A stretch of 64,000 nucleotides of DNA from Streptomyces kronopolitis (GCF_014646275.1 NZ_BMND01000009.1:124001-188000), one strand, 5' to 3'; numbered from the stretch's first letter, positions 51,822 through 60,625 are shown. The notes: generated from the sequence alone by a model not told the origin. Made by a program: numbers and translations.

Positions 51822-53528
51822 CGGTTCTGATCCACTTCTTGTGGGGCGGTTGCGGAGGGTGACGGTCTTCAGTCGGCGAGGAGGATCTGCAGGCGGAGGA
51901 GATCGAATCCGGCGCGGCCGTATCCATCCCTCTTGATTCGCTTCGCCCGATTTACATTGCCCTCGACCTTGCCCGAGCTCCATTCCAGGGTGAGGCCGGC
52001 GGTGACGGCGTCGAAGTCCTGACGGAGGCCGCGGGCCAGGCTCCGCAGCGGCTTCATCCCGGTGCCCTCGGCGCTGGTGAGCCAGCTCTCGAGGTCGCTG
52101 CCTCGGCGCTCGGTCATCATCGCGGCGAAGGAACGAACGTACGCGGCGACGGCGTCCAGTTCGGGACTGCGCGACAGGAGCTTCTTGAGCTTGAGCTCGC
52201 TGCTCTCGTCCAGGTTGTCCGGGTGCGACGTGATCAGCCAGGTGGCCGTGCGGACCGTCAGCGCCTTGGGCTTGTCGGGGGCGGGTTTGCCGCTGGCCCG
52301 GATCTCCTGGAGGTGCCGGCGCACGGTCCTTTTGCTGCCGGTGAAGCCGAGCTCGGCGATCTCGGCGTGGAGCCGTGCCGAATCCGTGCAGCCTTCGTTC
52401 CAACGTCGGTGGAGGTAGGGCGAGTAGGCGTGGACCTGGCCGTAGCGGCGCGATCCGGTGCCCAGCGACGCCTCCTCTGGCGTGGCCGCGTGCGCGTAGC
52501 GGCGTACCGTCTTGCGGTCCAGCCCGAGAGCCTCGGAGATCGCCTGGATCGGGGCGCCCTTGTCGTAGAGGGCGTGCACGGCGGCGTGACGCTCGCGGCG
52601 CCGGATCACGCGCATCCCCTCCGGCCGCCCCGACACCTCCTGCTCGGCGGTGGCGTCAGCAGGCGCGTCCTCGGTAGGCTCGGCGAGGCAACTGCGGTGT
52701 ATGGCAACGCACTTCCCGACGGCTTCGCACAGGTTCTTCCACAGATGGAAGCGGTCTGCGACCTGGATCGCGTCGGGGCAGGCGGTGCGTACGGCCTCGG
52801 CGTAAGCACTGGCCCGGTCCCGGCAGACGATTTCCGCTCCGGGGTGTGCGCGCAGCCACGCGGTGAGGGTGTCCGCGGTGCGGTCGGGCAGGACGTCGAC
52901 GCGTTCTCCGGTCTCCATGTCCAAGATGATCGTTCCGTAGACGTGCCCCTTCTTCAGGGCGAAATCATCGATGCCCAGCATGCGGGGTGCGGCGCCGACA
53001 TGCTTGTCCGGGAGCCTGCGTACGAGCCTGATCAGGGAGTTCGCACTCGTCGGGACGGACAGATGTGCGGCCAGCCGGGCGCCCGGACGTCCGGCGAGCG
53101 CCAGCGCGATCTTCTCCAGCGAGCGCCGCAGGAGCGGTGTGCGCCGCGCGAACCGCTCGGTGAGCCCATCAACTTGCTCGACGAACGTGCGGCGACCGCA
53201 CCCTGCTGACGGGCAGAGGAAACGTCGCACCAGGAGCTCGATCACGACCTGCTGCCCGGCCGCCGCAAGGTCGGCCAGGCGCCGCCGGTAACCGCCATGG
53301 GCACGGCCGGACACTGCGCCACAGTCCGGGCACGCAGCCTCGCGGGTCACCGTCCGTGCCGTGAGGGCTATCCCAGCGCCCTCTGCTCTGACCCCGTCCA
53401 CCACCACGGAGGACAGATGGGAGAACACCGTCGAGAACGTCGAGAACGCGCTGCAGTCACACGAACGGCAATCCTTCCAGCCCTCTGTGACGCCGTGTCA
53501 CCGCCCCACAAGAAGTGGATCAGAACCG
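51822..53528 (-). mobile_element. Intact ISL3-family insertion sequence (about 1.7 kb)
   Basis: Terminal inverted repeats of 29 bp match perfectly: 51822-51850 starts CGGTTCTGATCCACTTCTTG, and 53500-53528 is its exact complement. One transposase gene fills the element. The flanking 8 bases (GGCATGAT left, CTTACGAA right) do not match, so no target duplication is visible, pointing to later recombination between IS copies or a deletion next to the element. The ends and size suit the ISL3 family. Confidence 0.92.
51869..53428 (-). CDS. ISL3-family transposase
   Basis: The 519-residue enzyme has an N-terminal zinc finger (REAACPDCGAVSGRAHGGY, FLCPSAGCGRRTFVEQVDGL). The DDE core includes RMLGIDDFALKKGHVYGTII (first Asp), IVCRDRASAYAEAVRTA (second Asp) and the terminal TLEWSSGKVEGNVNRAKRIK with the Glu. 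Middle HTH segments (GAPIQAISEALGLDRKTVRR) are also typical. The gene is full length and undamaged, so the IS is probably active. It reads toward the His/Trp-rich gene. Confidence 0.93.
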   Translation of the reverse strand: MFSHLSSVVVDGVRAEGAGIALTARTVTREAACPDCGAVSGRAHGGYRRRLADLAAAGQQVVIELLVRRFLCPSAGCGRRTFVEQVDGLTERFARRTPLLRRSLEKIALALAGRPGARLAAHLSVPTSANSLIRLVRRLPDKHVGAAPRMLGIDDFALKKGHVYGTIILDMETGERVDVLPDRTADTLTAWLRAHPGAEIVCRDRASAYAEAVRTACPDAIQVADRFHLWKNLCEAVGKCVAIHRSCLAEPTEDAPADATAEQEVSGRPEGMRVIRRRERHAAVHALYDKGAPIQAISEALGLDRKTVRRYAHAATPEEASLGTGSRRYGQVHAYSPYLHRRWNEGCTDSARLHAEIAELGFTGSKRTVRRHLQEIRASGKPAPDKPKALTVRTATWLITSHPDNLDESSELKLKKLLSRSPELDAVAAYVRSFAAMMTERRGSDLESWLTSAEGTGMKPLRSLARGLRQDFDAVTAGLTLEWSSGKVEGNVNRAKRIKRDGYGRAGFDLLRLQILLAD

Positions 53529-53788
53529 CTTACGAAGACCGCCGTCAGTGGTCGGGGGGAGGAGTAGGCGAGGACGGCGTCGGCAGGTGAAGCGCCCGTG
53601 TCACGAGCAGACCACATAGCGATGTCCCGGTGAGGGTGGCGCGCTCATGAGCAGGTCGGAGAGGGGCCAGGCCAGGGTGACCAACGTTCTCGGCATGGGA
53701 AGTGAGCGGAACCTGTCGACGACGCCCTTGTCCATGTCGTGGGCTAGGCAGTTTCGTTTGGATCAGTCGGTCGTTGGCCCGGGTGTGC
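53529..53788. other. Non-coding flank of the IS with an unassigned fragment
   Basis: Reverse strand 53610-53740 encodes DMDKGVVDRFRSLPMPRTLV then TLAWPLSDLLMSAPPSPG with a stop, a possible relic of a lost gene. Nothing else was recognised. Confidence 0.3.
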
Positions 53789-53992
53789 CGTTAACCGATG
53801 TGCAGTGGGGGCATTGAGCCGTTGCTTCCGGACCGGACGCGGAAGCGGGGTGGACGCAGGGGGCCGGGTCACGGCGACGTGACCCGGCTACCCGACCAGT
53901 GGCGAGGCATCGCCACCCCCTACGAGAAGACCGCGACCATCTACCTGGCCGGTCTCCACATCGCAGGCACCTTCCTCTTGTCCGCCCGATGA
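53789..53992 (+). pseudogene. IS5-family (IS1647-like) transposase with internal deletion
   Basis: The start GTGCCGTTAACCGATGTGCA gives VPLTDVQW, then a frameshift, then IEPLLPDRTRKRGGRR, and then directly the C-terminus WRGIATPYEKTATIYLAGLH with IAGTFLLSAR. N- and C-terminal ends of an IS5-type transposase are joined with about 180 residues missing between. Terminal repeats were not identified. Confidence 0.75.
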
Positions 53993-54088
53993 TCCAGACG
54001 GAACTGCCCTTCGGCCTCATGACTCGCGGCGACGGTCCTGGTCGGCGGCGGCTGTCGTACCCGCCGCCGGGGGCAATGGCGGACGCGG

Positions 54089-55291
54089 TCAGGCTCTCGG
54101 TGCTTTCGGGATGGGTGCGCTCTCGATGTGCACGCCGGGGGCCTCAGCGTGGCGGGTGATCAGCCCGGTCGCTGCCCTCGACGCCAGCACCGCCAGCAGC
54201 AGGAAGATCAACCCGAACAGGCCGAGTTGATGGGCGCCGACCAGGTCGATGCCAGCGGCGCCAGTGAGACCGGAAGCCGCGATGGCCAGGTACAAGGCGG
54301 AGGCGTTGAGCCCGAGGCTCACGGTGGCGTGCTCCGGTGAGATGCCGATCAGCCGATGCTGCAGCGGCACCACCACGGCCCAGCCGCACACGCCCCACAC
54401 GAACAGGGCCACCGCCGCACTGGCCAGGCGACTGCTACTGAGGGGCAGCAGTGCGAAGTCGACCGCGACTATACCGACGGCGGTCGCGATGAGTCGGCCG
54501 GCGGGTAGGCGGTCGACGAGGCGGCCCACGCCCAGACTGCCGACCGACGCCCCGACGCCCCAGATGAACAGCAGCACGGCGAGGGTGAGTCCGTTCCCTC
54601 CGGTCACCCGGTCGAAGGACTCCGCCACATACGAGTAGTTGGTGTAGAAGCCGGTGAACGCCAGCAACGTGGTCAGCAGGGTGAAGCCCACCCGGGCGTC
54701 CTTCATCGGCGCCAGCCGGGCCCGGAGGCTGACTGCGGGCGTGGCCGGGATGGCGGGCATCAGCACCGCGATGCCGAGCGCCCCGAGCACGGCGAGAGCG
54801 GTGACGAACCACAAGGTCGCCTGCCAGCCAGCCTGGTTGCCGATGACCGCGCCGAGGGGCGAGCCAAGCGCGGTGGCGGCACTGAGCCCCGCCAATACGA
54901 ACGCCAGCGCTCGACCGCGCTGGTGGGGAGAGACGAGCGCGGAGGCGGTTGAGCTGGCAGTCGGGGTGAACAGGCCGGCCCCCAGGCCGGCGAGGGCCCG
55001 ACTGGCCAGCACCGGCCCGAAGGCGTGCAGGGTGGCCGTCAGTACATTGCCGAGCGCAAGAATGCAGAGGCCGGCGATCAGCAGGCGCTTGCGGGGCACG
55101 TGGGCGGTCGCCGCGGTGATCAACGGTGAGGACACCGCGTAGGTGAAGGCGAACACTGTGATGAGCAGACCAGTGGTCGAGATACTCACGTCCAGTGAAC
55201 GGGATATGTCGGGCAGGATCGCCGCGACGACGAATCCGTCCGTACCCACGGCGAACGTGCCCAGGGTCAGGACGAACAGACGGCGGTACAT
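54089..55291 (-). CDS. MFS exporter, DHA1 type (AraJ/CmlR-like)
   Basis: The 400-residue protein has 12 predicted helices with the MFS signatures FAVGTDGFVVAAILPDISRS at helix 1, HVPRKRLLIAGLCILALGN (motif A loop variant), LAGLGAGLFTPTASSTASAL at helix 4 and FVLAGLSAATALGSPLGAVI (motif C of drug/H+ antiporters). Close relatives export chloramphenicol, sugars or metabolites. ATG 55291 follows GCGAGG. Upstream, 55330-55370 is palindrome-rich and could bind a regulator. Confidence 0.9.
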   Translation of the reverse strand: MYRRLFVLTLGTFAVGTDGFVVAAILPDISRSLDVSISTTGLLITVFAFTYAVSSPLITAATAHVPRKRLLIAGLCILALGNVLTATLHAFGPVLASRALAGLGAGLFTPTASSTASALVSPHQRGRALAFVLAGLSAATALGSPLGAVIGNQAGWQATLWFVTALAVLGALGIAVLMPAIPATPAVSLRARLAPMKDARVGFTLLTTLLAFTGFYTNYSYVAESFDRVTGGNGLTLAVLLFIWGVGASVGSLGVGRLVDRLPAGRLIATAVGIVAVDFALLPLSSSRLASAAVALFVWGVCGWAVVVPLQHRLIGISPEHATVSLGLNASALYLAIAASGLTGAAGIDLVGAHQLGLFGLIFLLLAVLASRAATGLITRHAEAPGVHIESAPIPKAPRA

Positions 55292-55648
55292 CAGACCTCG
55301 CTCGATAGGGAATGGTTGGTTTCATAGGCATCTAGCCGTAGATCGACGCTATCGATCGTTTCGCGGGCTCACGGCGTGGCGGAATACACACCTCAATCCT
55401 GCTTCTTGTCGGAATCGTCCAGGACGATGGGCGGTTGCTTACGTCCTGATCAATGCCATAGCAGGAGCTGCTGGAGCAGAAGACCGCGCCGGGGATGGGC
55501 AGGACATGAAAGCTGGGTCTGTCGACGGGCAGCGGGACCAACGGCTTTGTTCACCTCAAAGGGCAGCGTCGGCCGGTGATCCGAACGAAACCGCCTAGGC
55601 CCCGGCGCGGTGGAGGCAGCATTGAAGGTGACCGTCTGGGCGAAGGTG
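55292..55648. other. Gap upstream of the MFS gene
   Basis: About 350 bp. Near 55330-55355, TAGCCGTAGATCGACGCTATCGATCG has partial dyad symmetry and may be an operator for the exporter. No conserved frame was recognised on either strand. Confidence 0.35.
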
Positions 55649-55945
55649 TCACCCATCAGGAAGGTGCAGTAGCCGGCGCCGCCGAAGCTCTTGCCGAACA
55701 CGTCGGCAACTGCTGCTGGAACTCAGGGACAAACGCTCTAGGTCGATCGCTGTCTCCTGCCCGGAGACTGCAGTATCGGCGAGTCTGCGGCCGTAGCGAC
55801 TGTGGACCCGCGACGACACAGTGCCGCATCCCGAACACCGGGCAGTCGGCGGTGCACCTGGCGGCGATCCGTATGGACTTCTCGATCCGGGCAACGTTGT
55901 TGATCACCGCCTGCGCCAGGTGCGGGAAGAAAACTTTCAACAGAC
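55649..55945 (-). pseudogene. Second ISL3-family transposase, N-terminal remnant
   Basis: The reverse strand reads FFPHLAQAVINNVARIEKSI then RIAARCTADCPV, shifts frame to CSGCGTVSSRVHSRYGRRLA then DTAVSGQETAIDL, and decays. This is the zinc-finger start of an ISL3 transposase (compare the intact copy: RRRLADLAAAGQQVVIEL). At least two frameshifts are present. It lies 2.1 kb beyond the right end of the intact IS and may have recombined with it. Confidence 0.72.
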
Positions 55946-56772
55946 CAGAAGCATGATTCCCAGCGGGAAGGGCTACCCAAGATCATCCGCTTCACGGAAA
56001 GTGCCGAAGAGCCAGAACTGAGTCGCCGTTGACACCCCCGCGGGTGAACCTTCAGCGACCACCCCGACTCTCAACCGGACCGCCCGCCACAGACGACGGC
56101 AGACGCCTTGCCCCTCGGCGTCTCAGGGCAGTTCGCTCTCATGAGAGTCACGGACTCTGGAGAATACAACAACCACTCCTGTCAGCAGCAGACGCACCTG
56201 CGGCTGGGCACGGCAGCGGAGAACCGGGCGGAATGGCTGGCTCGCCGCCGGGACCCGAGCAGTCCGCTCGCTGATGTCCGCCGCCCGGCCGGACGGTCCC
56301 GCGCCATCGGCGCCGCAATTCAGGTCGGCCAGAAGAGCGGGGAGTCCGGAGCGGAGATCGAAGCACGCGTCCGTGCGGCCATCGGAGCGGGACGCCCCCT
56401 GAGCCTGTGGTGACCGCACCCGCCTCCAGAGCCGGGACGGCACTCAAGAGGGACGACAGGCGCGCACCCAGCGCACCCAGCGCACCCAGCGCACCCAGGA
56501 CGATCTTCACCATCCGGGCGGCCTGTGTCTGGTCGCCACGCCCACCGGCAGGAATCGATGGGTATCGGGCGGCCGCCTCATGATGCTGCATGAGCCGATT
56601 GTGGCCAGCGACAGGCCGCGGGCCTGCTCGGACGTGACGGCCGTTGGGCACGGCCTGCTGGCGCTATCACAGGGGGCCGATTGGGTGTACGGCTGCTTTA
56701 GGTCAAACAGGTTCGGGAAACCGTGATGCGAGGGCTGGAGGAGCCGGTTGCTCAGAGAAGGGCGGAATTGCT
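55946..56772. other. Gap of about 830 bp with a 9-bp tandem repeat
   Basis: No gene with conserved features was recognised. A plus-strand frame at 56108-56413 ends RAIGAAIQVGQKSGESGAEI then EARVRAAIGAGRPLSLW and could be a small unknown. Four perfect copies of CGCACCCAG lie at 56461-56496. The last 100 bp lead into the hemerythrin-like gene. Confidence 0.4.
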
Positions 56773-57330
56773 GTGGGGCACGGCGGCGATGTGATCGCGG
56801 AGCTGACCACCGACCACCGGGAGGTCGAAGAGCTCTTCACACAGTTCGAGAACACTCCCCCCGGGAGCACGGACCGCAAGCGTCTGGTGGATGCCCTGAC
56901 GATTGAGCTGGTGCGGCACTCCGTTGCCGAGGAGGAACATCTCTATCCCGCGGTGCGTGAGCATCTGGAGGGGGGTGACACGCTGGCGGACAAGGAGCTC
57001 GCCGACCACTTCCGCATCGAGAAGCTCCTCGACGATCTTCAAAAGCGCAAGGTCGATGATCTCGACTTCGACCGGCTGGTGGTAAAGCTGCGCACCGAGG
57101 TGGCAGCCCACATCAGTGAGGAGGAGAACGACCTCTTCGCTCAGCTCCGCAGGGGCGTGCACCCCTACGTGCTGGAAGAGCTGGGCGACAAGGTTCGCCA
57201 GGCGAAGAAGAGCGCGCCCACCCGCCCGCACCCTGGCGCTCCGAGCACCCCGCCGGTCAACAAGCTGCTCGCTCCGGGCCTGGGGCTGGTGGACCGGGTC
57301 CGCGACTACGTCTCCGGCCGCGGTAGATGA
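56773..57330 (+). CDS. Hemerythrin-like domain protein
   Basis: The 185-residue protein has a four-helix hemerythrin-like domain (1-150) with diiron ligands in LTTDHREVEELFTQFE, VRHSVAEEEHLYPAVREHL, ADHFRIEKLLDDL and VAAHISEEENDLFAQLRR. The C-terminal 40 residues are a Pro/Lys-rich tail. Streptomycete members are linked to oxygen, nitric oxide or redox stress. GTG 56773 follows AGAAGGG. It starts a cluster of stress-type genes that includes the sigma factor downstream. Confidence 0.9.
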   Translation: MGHGGDVIAELTTDHREVEELFTQFENTPPGSTDRKRLVDALTIELVRHSVAEEEHLYPAVREHLEGGDTLADKELADHFRIEKLLDDLQKRKVDDLDFDRLVVKLRTEVAAHISEEENDLFAQLRRGVHPYVLEELGDKVRQAKKSAPTRPHPGAPSTPPVNKLLAPGLGLVDRVRDYVSGRGR

Positions 57331-57553
57331 CCGCCGGCGTGGCACGTCGAAGCCACCGCCTGGTCGCCAGGGTGACCCTCACCGATTGCGCACGCGTCCT
57401 GCCCGGTCTCCAGGCAGGTGACCTCTTCCATGCCCTCTCCACTGGCTGACGCCAGTCGGCGCCACCCGGGTGGCGCCGGCGGCCCGTCGGAAGTGGACTG
57501 GTGTGTAGCCGCGGCAAGGCCGCCGGGAACGACCGACGAAAGGGTGAGTAGCT
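57331..57553. promoter_or_regulatory. Intergenic region before the plasmid-stabilisation-like gene
   Basis: About 220 bp, with the imperfect inverted sequence GGCGCCACCCGGGTGGCGCC at 57453-57472 (a perfect 20-bp palindrome), a likely terminator or operator between the two genes. GGGTGAG close to 57554 is the ribosome site of the next gene. Confidence 0.55.
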
Positions 57554-57880
57554 GTGCCGGCAGGATCCAGTAAGAAGCGTGAACGGCAGTACGAGCACAT
57601 CAAGGAACAGGCCGAGGAGCGCGGTACCTCGCACAGGCGGGCCAAGGAGATCGCCGCCCGCACGGTGAACAAGGAACGTGCTCGCTCCGGCGAAGCCAAA
57701 ACTGCCAGCAAGACCTCCCTCCGCGACCCGAAATCCGCTTCCCAGCGCGGCGGCGAACGCTCCCACCAAGGGGCCGGCGGCCCGACCAGAGACCAGCTCT
57801 ACGCAGAGGCCAGGAAGAAGAACATCGACGGCCGCTCCACCATGAACAAGGACCAACTGCGCCGAGCCGTCGGACGCTGA
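57554..57880 (+). CDS. Plasmid-stabilisation-like basic protein
   Basis: The 108-residue lysine/arginine-rich protein reads SSKKRERQYEHIKEQAEERG, AKEIAARTVNKERARSGEA, and ends GPTRDQLYAEARKKNIDGRS then TMNKDQLRRAVGR. The C-terminus is a SAP/Rho-N-like small fold seen in proteins annotated as plasmid stabilisation factors in Streptomyces. Direct evidence for plasmid function is lacking, and a nucleoid or stress role is as likely. GTG 57554 is the start. Confidence 0.82.
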   Translation: MPAGSSKKRERQYEHIKEQAEERGTSHRRAKEIAARTVNKERARSGEAKTASKTSLRDPKSASQRGGERSHQGAGGPTRDQLYAEARKKNIDGRSTMNKDQLRRAVGR

Positions 57881-57978
57881 ACTGTAAGGTTGTCTCTCGG
57901 CGTGCTGGAGAGGCGCGTTGCGCCGTTGCCGCCTCCCGGGGGAGCGGCAACGGCGCTCAAGGGTGAGGCTGTGTGCCG

Positions 57979-58863
57979 TCAGTCAGTGACCAGCATCTTC
58001 TCCCGCAGACGTGAGCAGACGCGGGTGAGAAGGCGGGAGACGTGCATCTGGGAGAGACCGAGCTGTTTGCCGATCTCGGCCTGGGACATCTCGGCGCCGA
58101 AGCGCAGTTCGAGGAGAGTGCGGTCGCGGTCGTCAAGCTCGGCCAGGTGCGGCTTGAGGGCCTGAAGGTCTTCGGTCAGTGCGAGGGCAGGATCTTCGGA
58201 GCCGATAAGGTCGGCGACGAACCCCGTCTGTCGACTGGAGCCGACGGCTTGGAGGGGCCGATCGATGGAGACGCTGTCGTAGCCGTTGGAGGCCATGAGC
58301 CCCTCCGCCACCTCCGCCTCCTCCACATCGAGGTGGGCAGCAAAGTCGGAGACGGAAGGCTCCTGGACCCCTTGGCTTTCGAGCTGTTCGCGGGCTCGGG
58401 CAAGGCGGATGCGCAGTTCCTGCAGACGCCGGGGCACACTGACCGACCAGGTCGTGTCACGGAAGAACCGCTTGATCTCCCCCTGGATATAGGGGACAGC
58501 CAGCGTCGTGAACGCTGCTCCACGTGAGACGTCGTAGCGGTCGATGGCCTTGATCAGACCGATCGTGCCGACCTGCAACATGTCCTCGGTCGTCTCCCCA
58601 CGACTGGAGAAGCGCCGGACAACGTAGCGCACCAAGGACAGGTTCATCTCGATCAGAGTGTTGCGCACGTACTGGTACTCGTGCGTCCCACGCTCCAGCG
58701 CGCCAAGCCGCAGCAGCAGAACCTTCGTCAGCTCGCGCGCGTCGACGGGGGCCATCCGCCGGGGAGCGCAGACCTGCGGCAACACCGTCGTGGCCGGGAC
58801 GGCACACACCTTCGGCGGGGCCGCCTGGCTGGCGCCTTCCGCCGTCGTGATGGGGTCGCTCAT
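57979..58863 (-). CDS. RNA polymerase sigma factor, SigB/SigF/SigG type
   Basis: The 294-residue protein has sigma-70 region 2 (NLSLVRYVVRRFSSRGETTE, DMLQVGTIGLIKAIDRYD, FTTLAVPYIQGEIKRFFRDT), region 3 (VPRRLQELRIRLARAREQLE) and region 4 (LLELRFGAEMSQAEIGKQLG then LSQMHVSRLLTRV). The region 2.3-3.0 pattern is that of stress and sporulation sigma factors controlled by anti-sigma kinases. ATG 58863 gives MSDPITTAEG. The STAS gene upstream on the same strand probably belongs to its control circuit. Confidence 0.93.
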   Translation of the reverse strand: MSDPITTAEGASQAAPPKVCAVPATTVLPQVCAPRRMAPVDARELTKVLLLRLGALERGTHEYQYVRNTLIEMNLSLVRYVVRRFSSRGETTEDMLQVGTIGLIKAIDRYDVSRGAAFTTLAVPYIQGEIKRFFRDTTWSVSVPRRLQELRIRLARAREQLESQGVQEPSVSDFAAHLDVEEAEVAEGLMASNGYDSVSIDRPLQAVGSSRQTGFVADLIGSEDPALALTEDLQALKPHLAELDDRDRTLLELRFGAEMSQAEIGKQLGLSQMHVSRLLTRVCSRLREKMLVTD

Positions 58864-58989
58864 GGCCGGCTCCTTCCAGTCGCTGAGCCCCCGTCGCCAC
58901 GCCCCTACCCGACACCCTCCCTCACCACACCCGCCAGCGGCCTTGGTCGCCAGCCCCACAGTGGCAGCAGCGCATCAACACGCTGCAGT

Positions 58990-59358
58990 TCAGAGCCCGT
59001 TGAGCCAGGGCTCGATCAGCGCATCGGCAAGGCTGGGAAACACACGAAAGACTTGCGTGGTACCGGTCAGGGTGAGTACGCGTTGGGGGTTGGGCGCGAG
59101 AGGCCCTGCGAGCCAGGGCGCAGGGCCTCTCGGTCGAAGGAGAGTTCCCAGCGTTGTCACGTCGAGGAAGTTGACGCGGGAAAGGTCGGCGATGACTTGT
59201 TTGCCGGAGCGCCGGGCTGTTCTCATCGCCAGGTGCAGCAGGTCCTGGTCGTCGTGGTCGAGGTCGCCTTGCAGTACGACGACGCATGCACCCTGGTAGT
59301 CCTCGATCGAGACGATGGGACTTCCCTTGACCCTTCGATGGTCTGGTTCAGGCAGCAT
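58990..59358 (-). CDS. STAS-domain anti-sigma factor antagonist-like protein, atypical phosphosite
   Basis: The 122-residue protein has one STAS domain: IEDYQGACVVVLQGDLDHDD, RSGKQVIADLSRVNFLDVTT, and a C-terminal LTGTTQVFRVFPSLADALIE. SpoIIAA-type proteins have DSSGL after the central strand, with the first Ser phosphorylated. This one reads LDVTTLG, so Val replaces that Ser and Thr follows. It may not be regulated by phosphorylation in the usual way. Same strand as the sigma gene, 126 bp upstream of its start. Confidence 0.85.
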   Translation of the reverse strand: MLPEPDHRRVKGSPIVSIEDYQGACVVVLQGDLDHDDQDLLHLAMRTARRSGKQVIADLSRVNFLDVTTLGTLLRPRGPAPWLAGPLAPNPQRVLTLTGTTQVFRVFPSLADALIEPWLNGL

Positions 59359-59696
59359 GCCGTAGCCCTGCCCGACCAGGCCAGCTCAACACCCATACCA
59401 GGAGACGACCGGAATTTGGCTGAAAGGCACAGCTACAGCACCGCTCCCACCACAGCGGTCCCACGTCCGGGGCTCCCGGTAGTCATCGAGCCGGGAAGTG
59501 CCGGGTCGATGCTCGACGAAGAGACGTCCTGGGAGCGACGAACTTGAGCCTTGCGTTCAGTTGTGTGCAAAAGCGATGCCTTTTCGACCGGTGGGCTTGA
59601 AAACCGGTAAGTTTACCGGTCGTCACACGGTGGCAGCCCGGCGCGAGGTTCCTCAACCAGGTGAAAGGCCCGGGCAGGCGGCGACACTGGTGAGGA
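59359..59696. promoter_or_regulatory. Intergenic region with an ACCGGTAA inverted repeat
   Basis: A perfect inverted repeat ACCGGTAA-GT-TTACCGGT lies at 59603-59620, about 77 bp before the next gene. A near copy (CGGTAA-G-TTACCG) lies at 61886-61898. No coding sequence was recognised in this 338-bp interval, which also carries the divergent promoter of the STAS gene. Confidence 0.6.
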
Positions 59697-59987
59697 GTGG
59701 TGGGTGTGGACGGTCCGCTCCGCGGGGCGTTACTGGATGTGGTCAAGAGCCGCGAAGGCCGGCTCTACATAGCAGCGGAGGGTGTAGGCAGTCTGCTGCG
59801 CGGCATCGCCAAGGAGTATGCGGACCTTGCCGGGCTCTGCGGCTGCGGGCAGGTGGCGGCCAAAGACGATCAAGTGGAACTGGACTGCACCACCCTGTCT
59901 GCCCTGGCCACGGTGCTGACCGCCCAAGCCGACGGCCTCGACATCCAGCTGATCCACATGGCTGACCAGACTGCCCACGAATCGTGA
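59697..59987 (+). CDS. Hypothetical protein
   Basis: The 96-residue protein reads PLRGALLDVVKSREGRLYIA, then AAEGVGSLLRGIAKEYADLA and CTTLSALATVLTAQADGLDI. It looks like a mixed alpha/beta domain; the family is unknown. GTG 59697 with GAGGAG just ahead is accepted, though GTG 59706 is possible. It may be controlled through the inverted repeat upstream. Confidence 0.55.
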   Translation: MVGVDGPLRGALLDVVKSREGRLYIAAEGVGSLLRGIAKEYADLAGLCGCGQVAAKDDQVELDCTTLSALATVLTAQADGLDIQLIHMADQTAHES

Positions 59988-60217
59988 GGCGCGCAGACTC
60001 GCCAGCTCAGATCGCACCGTCCACCGACACCACGCACCAAGAACATCGCTTCGCCCCTATGCGTCTTGCCTGTTCAGGGACGTTTCTCCGTATGAGCCAC
60101 CGGATTGTGAGATCGGTCGATCGCGTAGCTGTTTCAGGCCGTGACCATCGGCGGCAGCGCGCACCACCCCAAGCACAAGCCAGCGGAGGAGCTCGCCGGA
60201 CGGCTGCGGCGCTCGAC

Positions 60218-60625
60218 CTACGCGGTTGTGGCCAGCTCCGTGAAGGGGGCCGTGGGGCTGTTGGGCGACGCCTCGCTCACTATGTGGTATCCGGCATCGA
60301 CCGGAGTACCCGTGCTGGTGACACGGACAGTGAGCGGGCCTGCCCATTCGTAGGCGCACTCAGCTCCGTGGAGCGCGAGCACGTCGGTGAGCTCCTGGCT
60401 CAGCGCGACGGTGTGCACGTCCAGGCTCACGCTGACGCCAGGGGCGAGTCTCACCAGATAGACGTTGGGGACCAAGGTCCGCTCCCGGCCGCAGACCACG
60501 GCGTGCGCGTCACAGTGACGTCTCAGGGCATCGAAGAGCTCTACCTGGTCATGCCCGCGGACACGTCGCAGCATCTCGTGTTCCCACCGTTCGACGGCTT
60601 CCTCACATCGTTTGACCATTCCCAT
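60218..60625 (-). CDS. DUF3662 (FhaA N-domain) protein without FHA domain
   Basis: The 135-residue protein matches the FhaA_N/DUF3662 domain: RCEEAVERWEHEMLRRVRGH, ELFDALRRHCDAHAVVCGR, RTLVPNVYLVRLAPGVSVSL, AYEWAGPLTVRVTSTGTPVD then AGYHIVSEA. In actinobacteria this domain is normally followed by a linker and FHA domain. Here the protein stops after the N-domain. ATG 60625 gives the family start MGMVKRCEE. It may compete with or replace FhaA in cell-wall/kinase signalling; that is inference. Confidence 0.8.
   Translation of the reverse strand: MGMVKRCEEAVERWEHEMLRRVRGHDQVELFDALRRHCDAHAVVCGRERTLVPNVYLVRLAPGVSVSLDVHTVALSQELTDVLALHGAECAYEWAGPLTVRVTSTGTPVDAGYHIVSEASPNSPTAPFTELATTA

Noticed and set aside
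56461..56496. Four 9-bp repeats considered as a CRISPR-like or origin iteron array
   Set aside because: Units are too short and contiguous without spacers, with no Rep or Cas gene nearby; treated as a simple tandem repeat.
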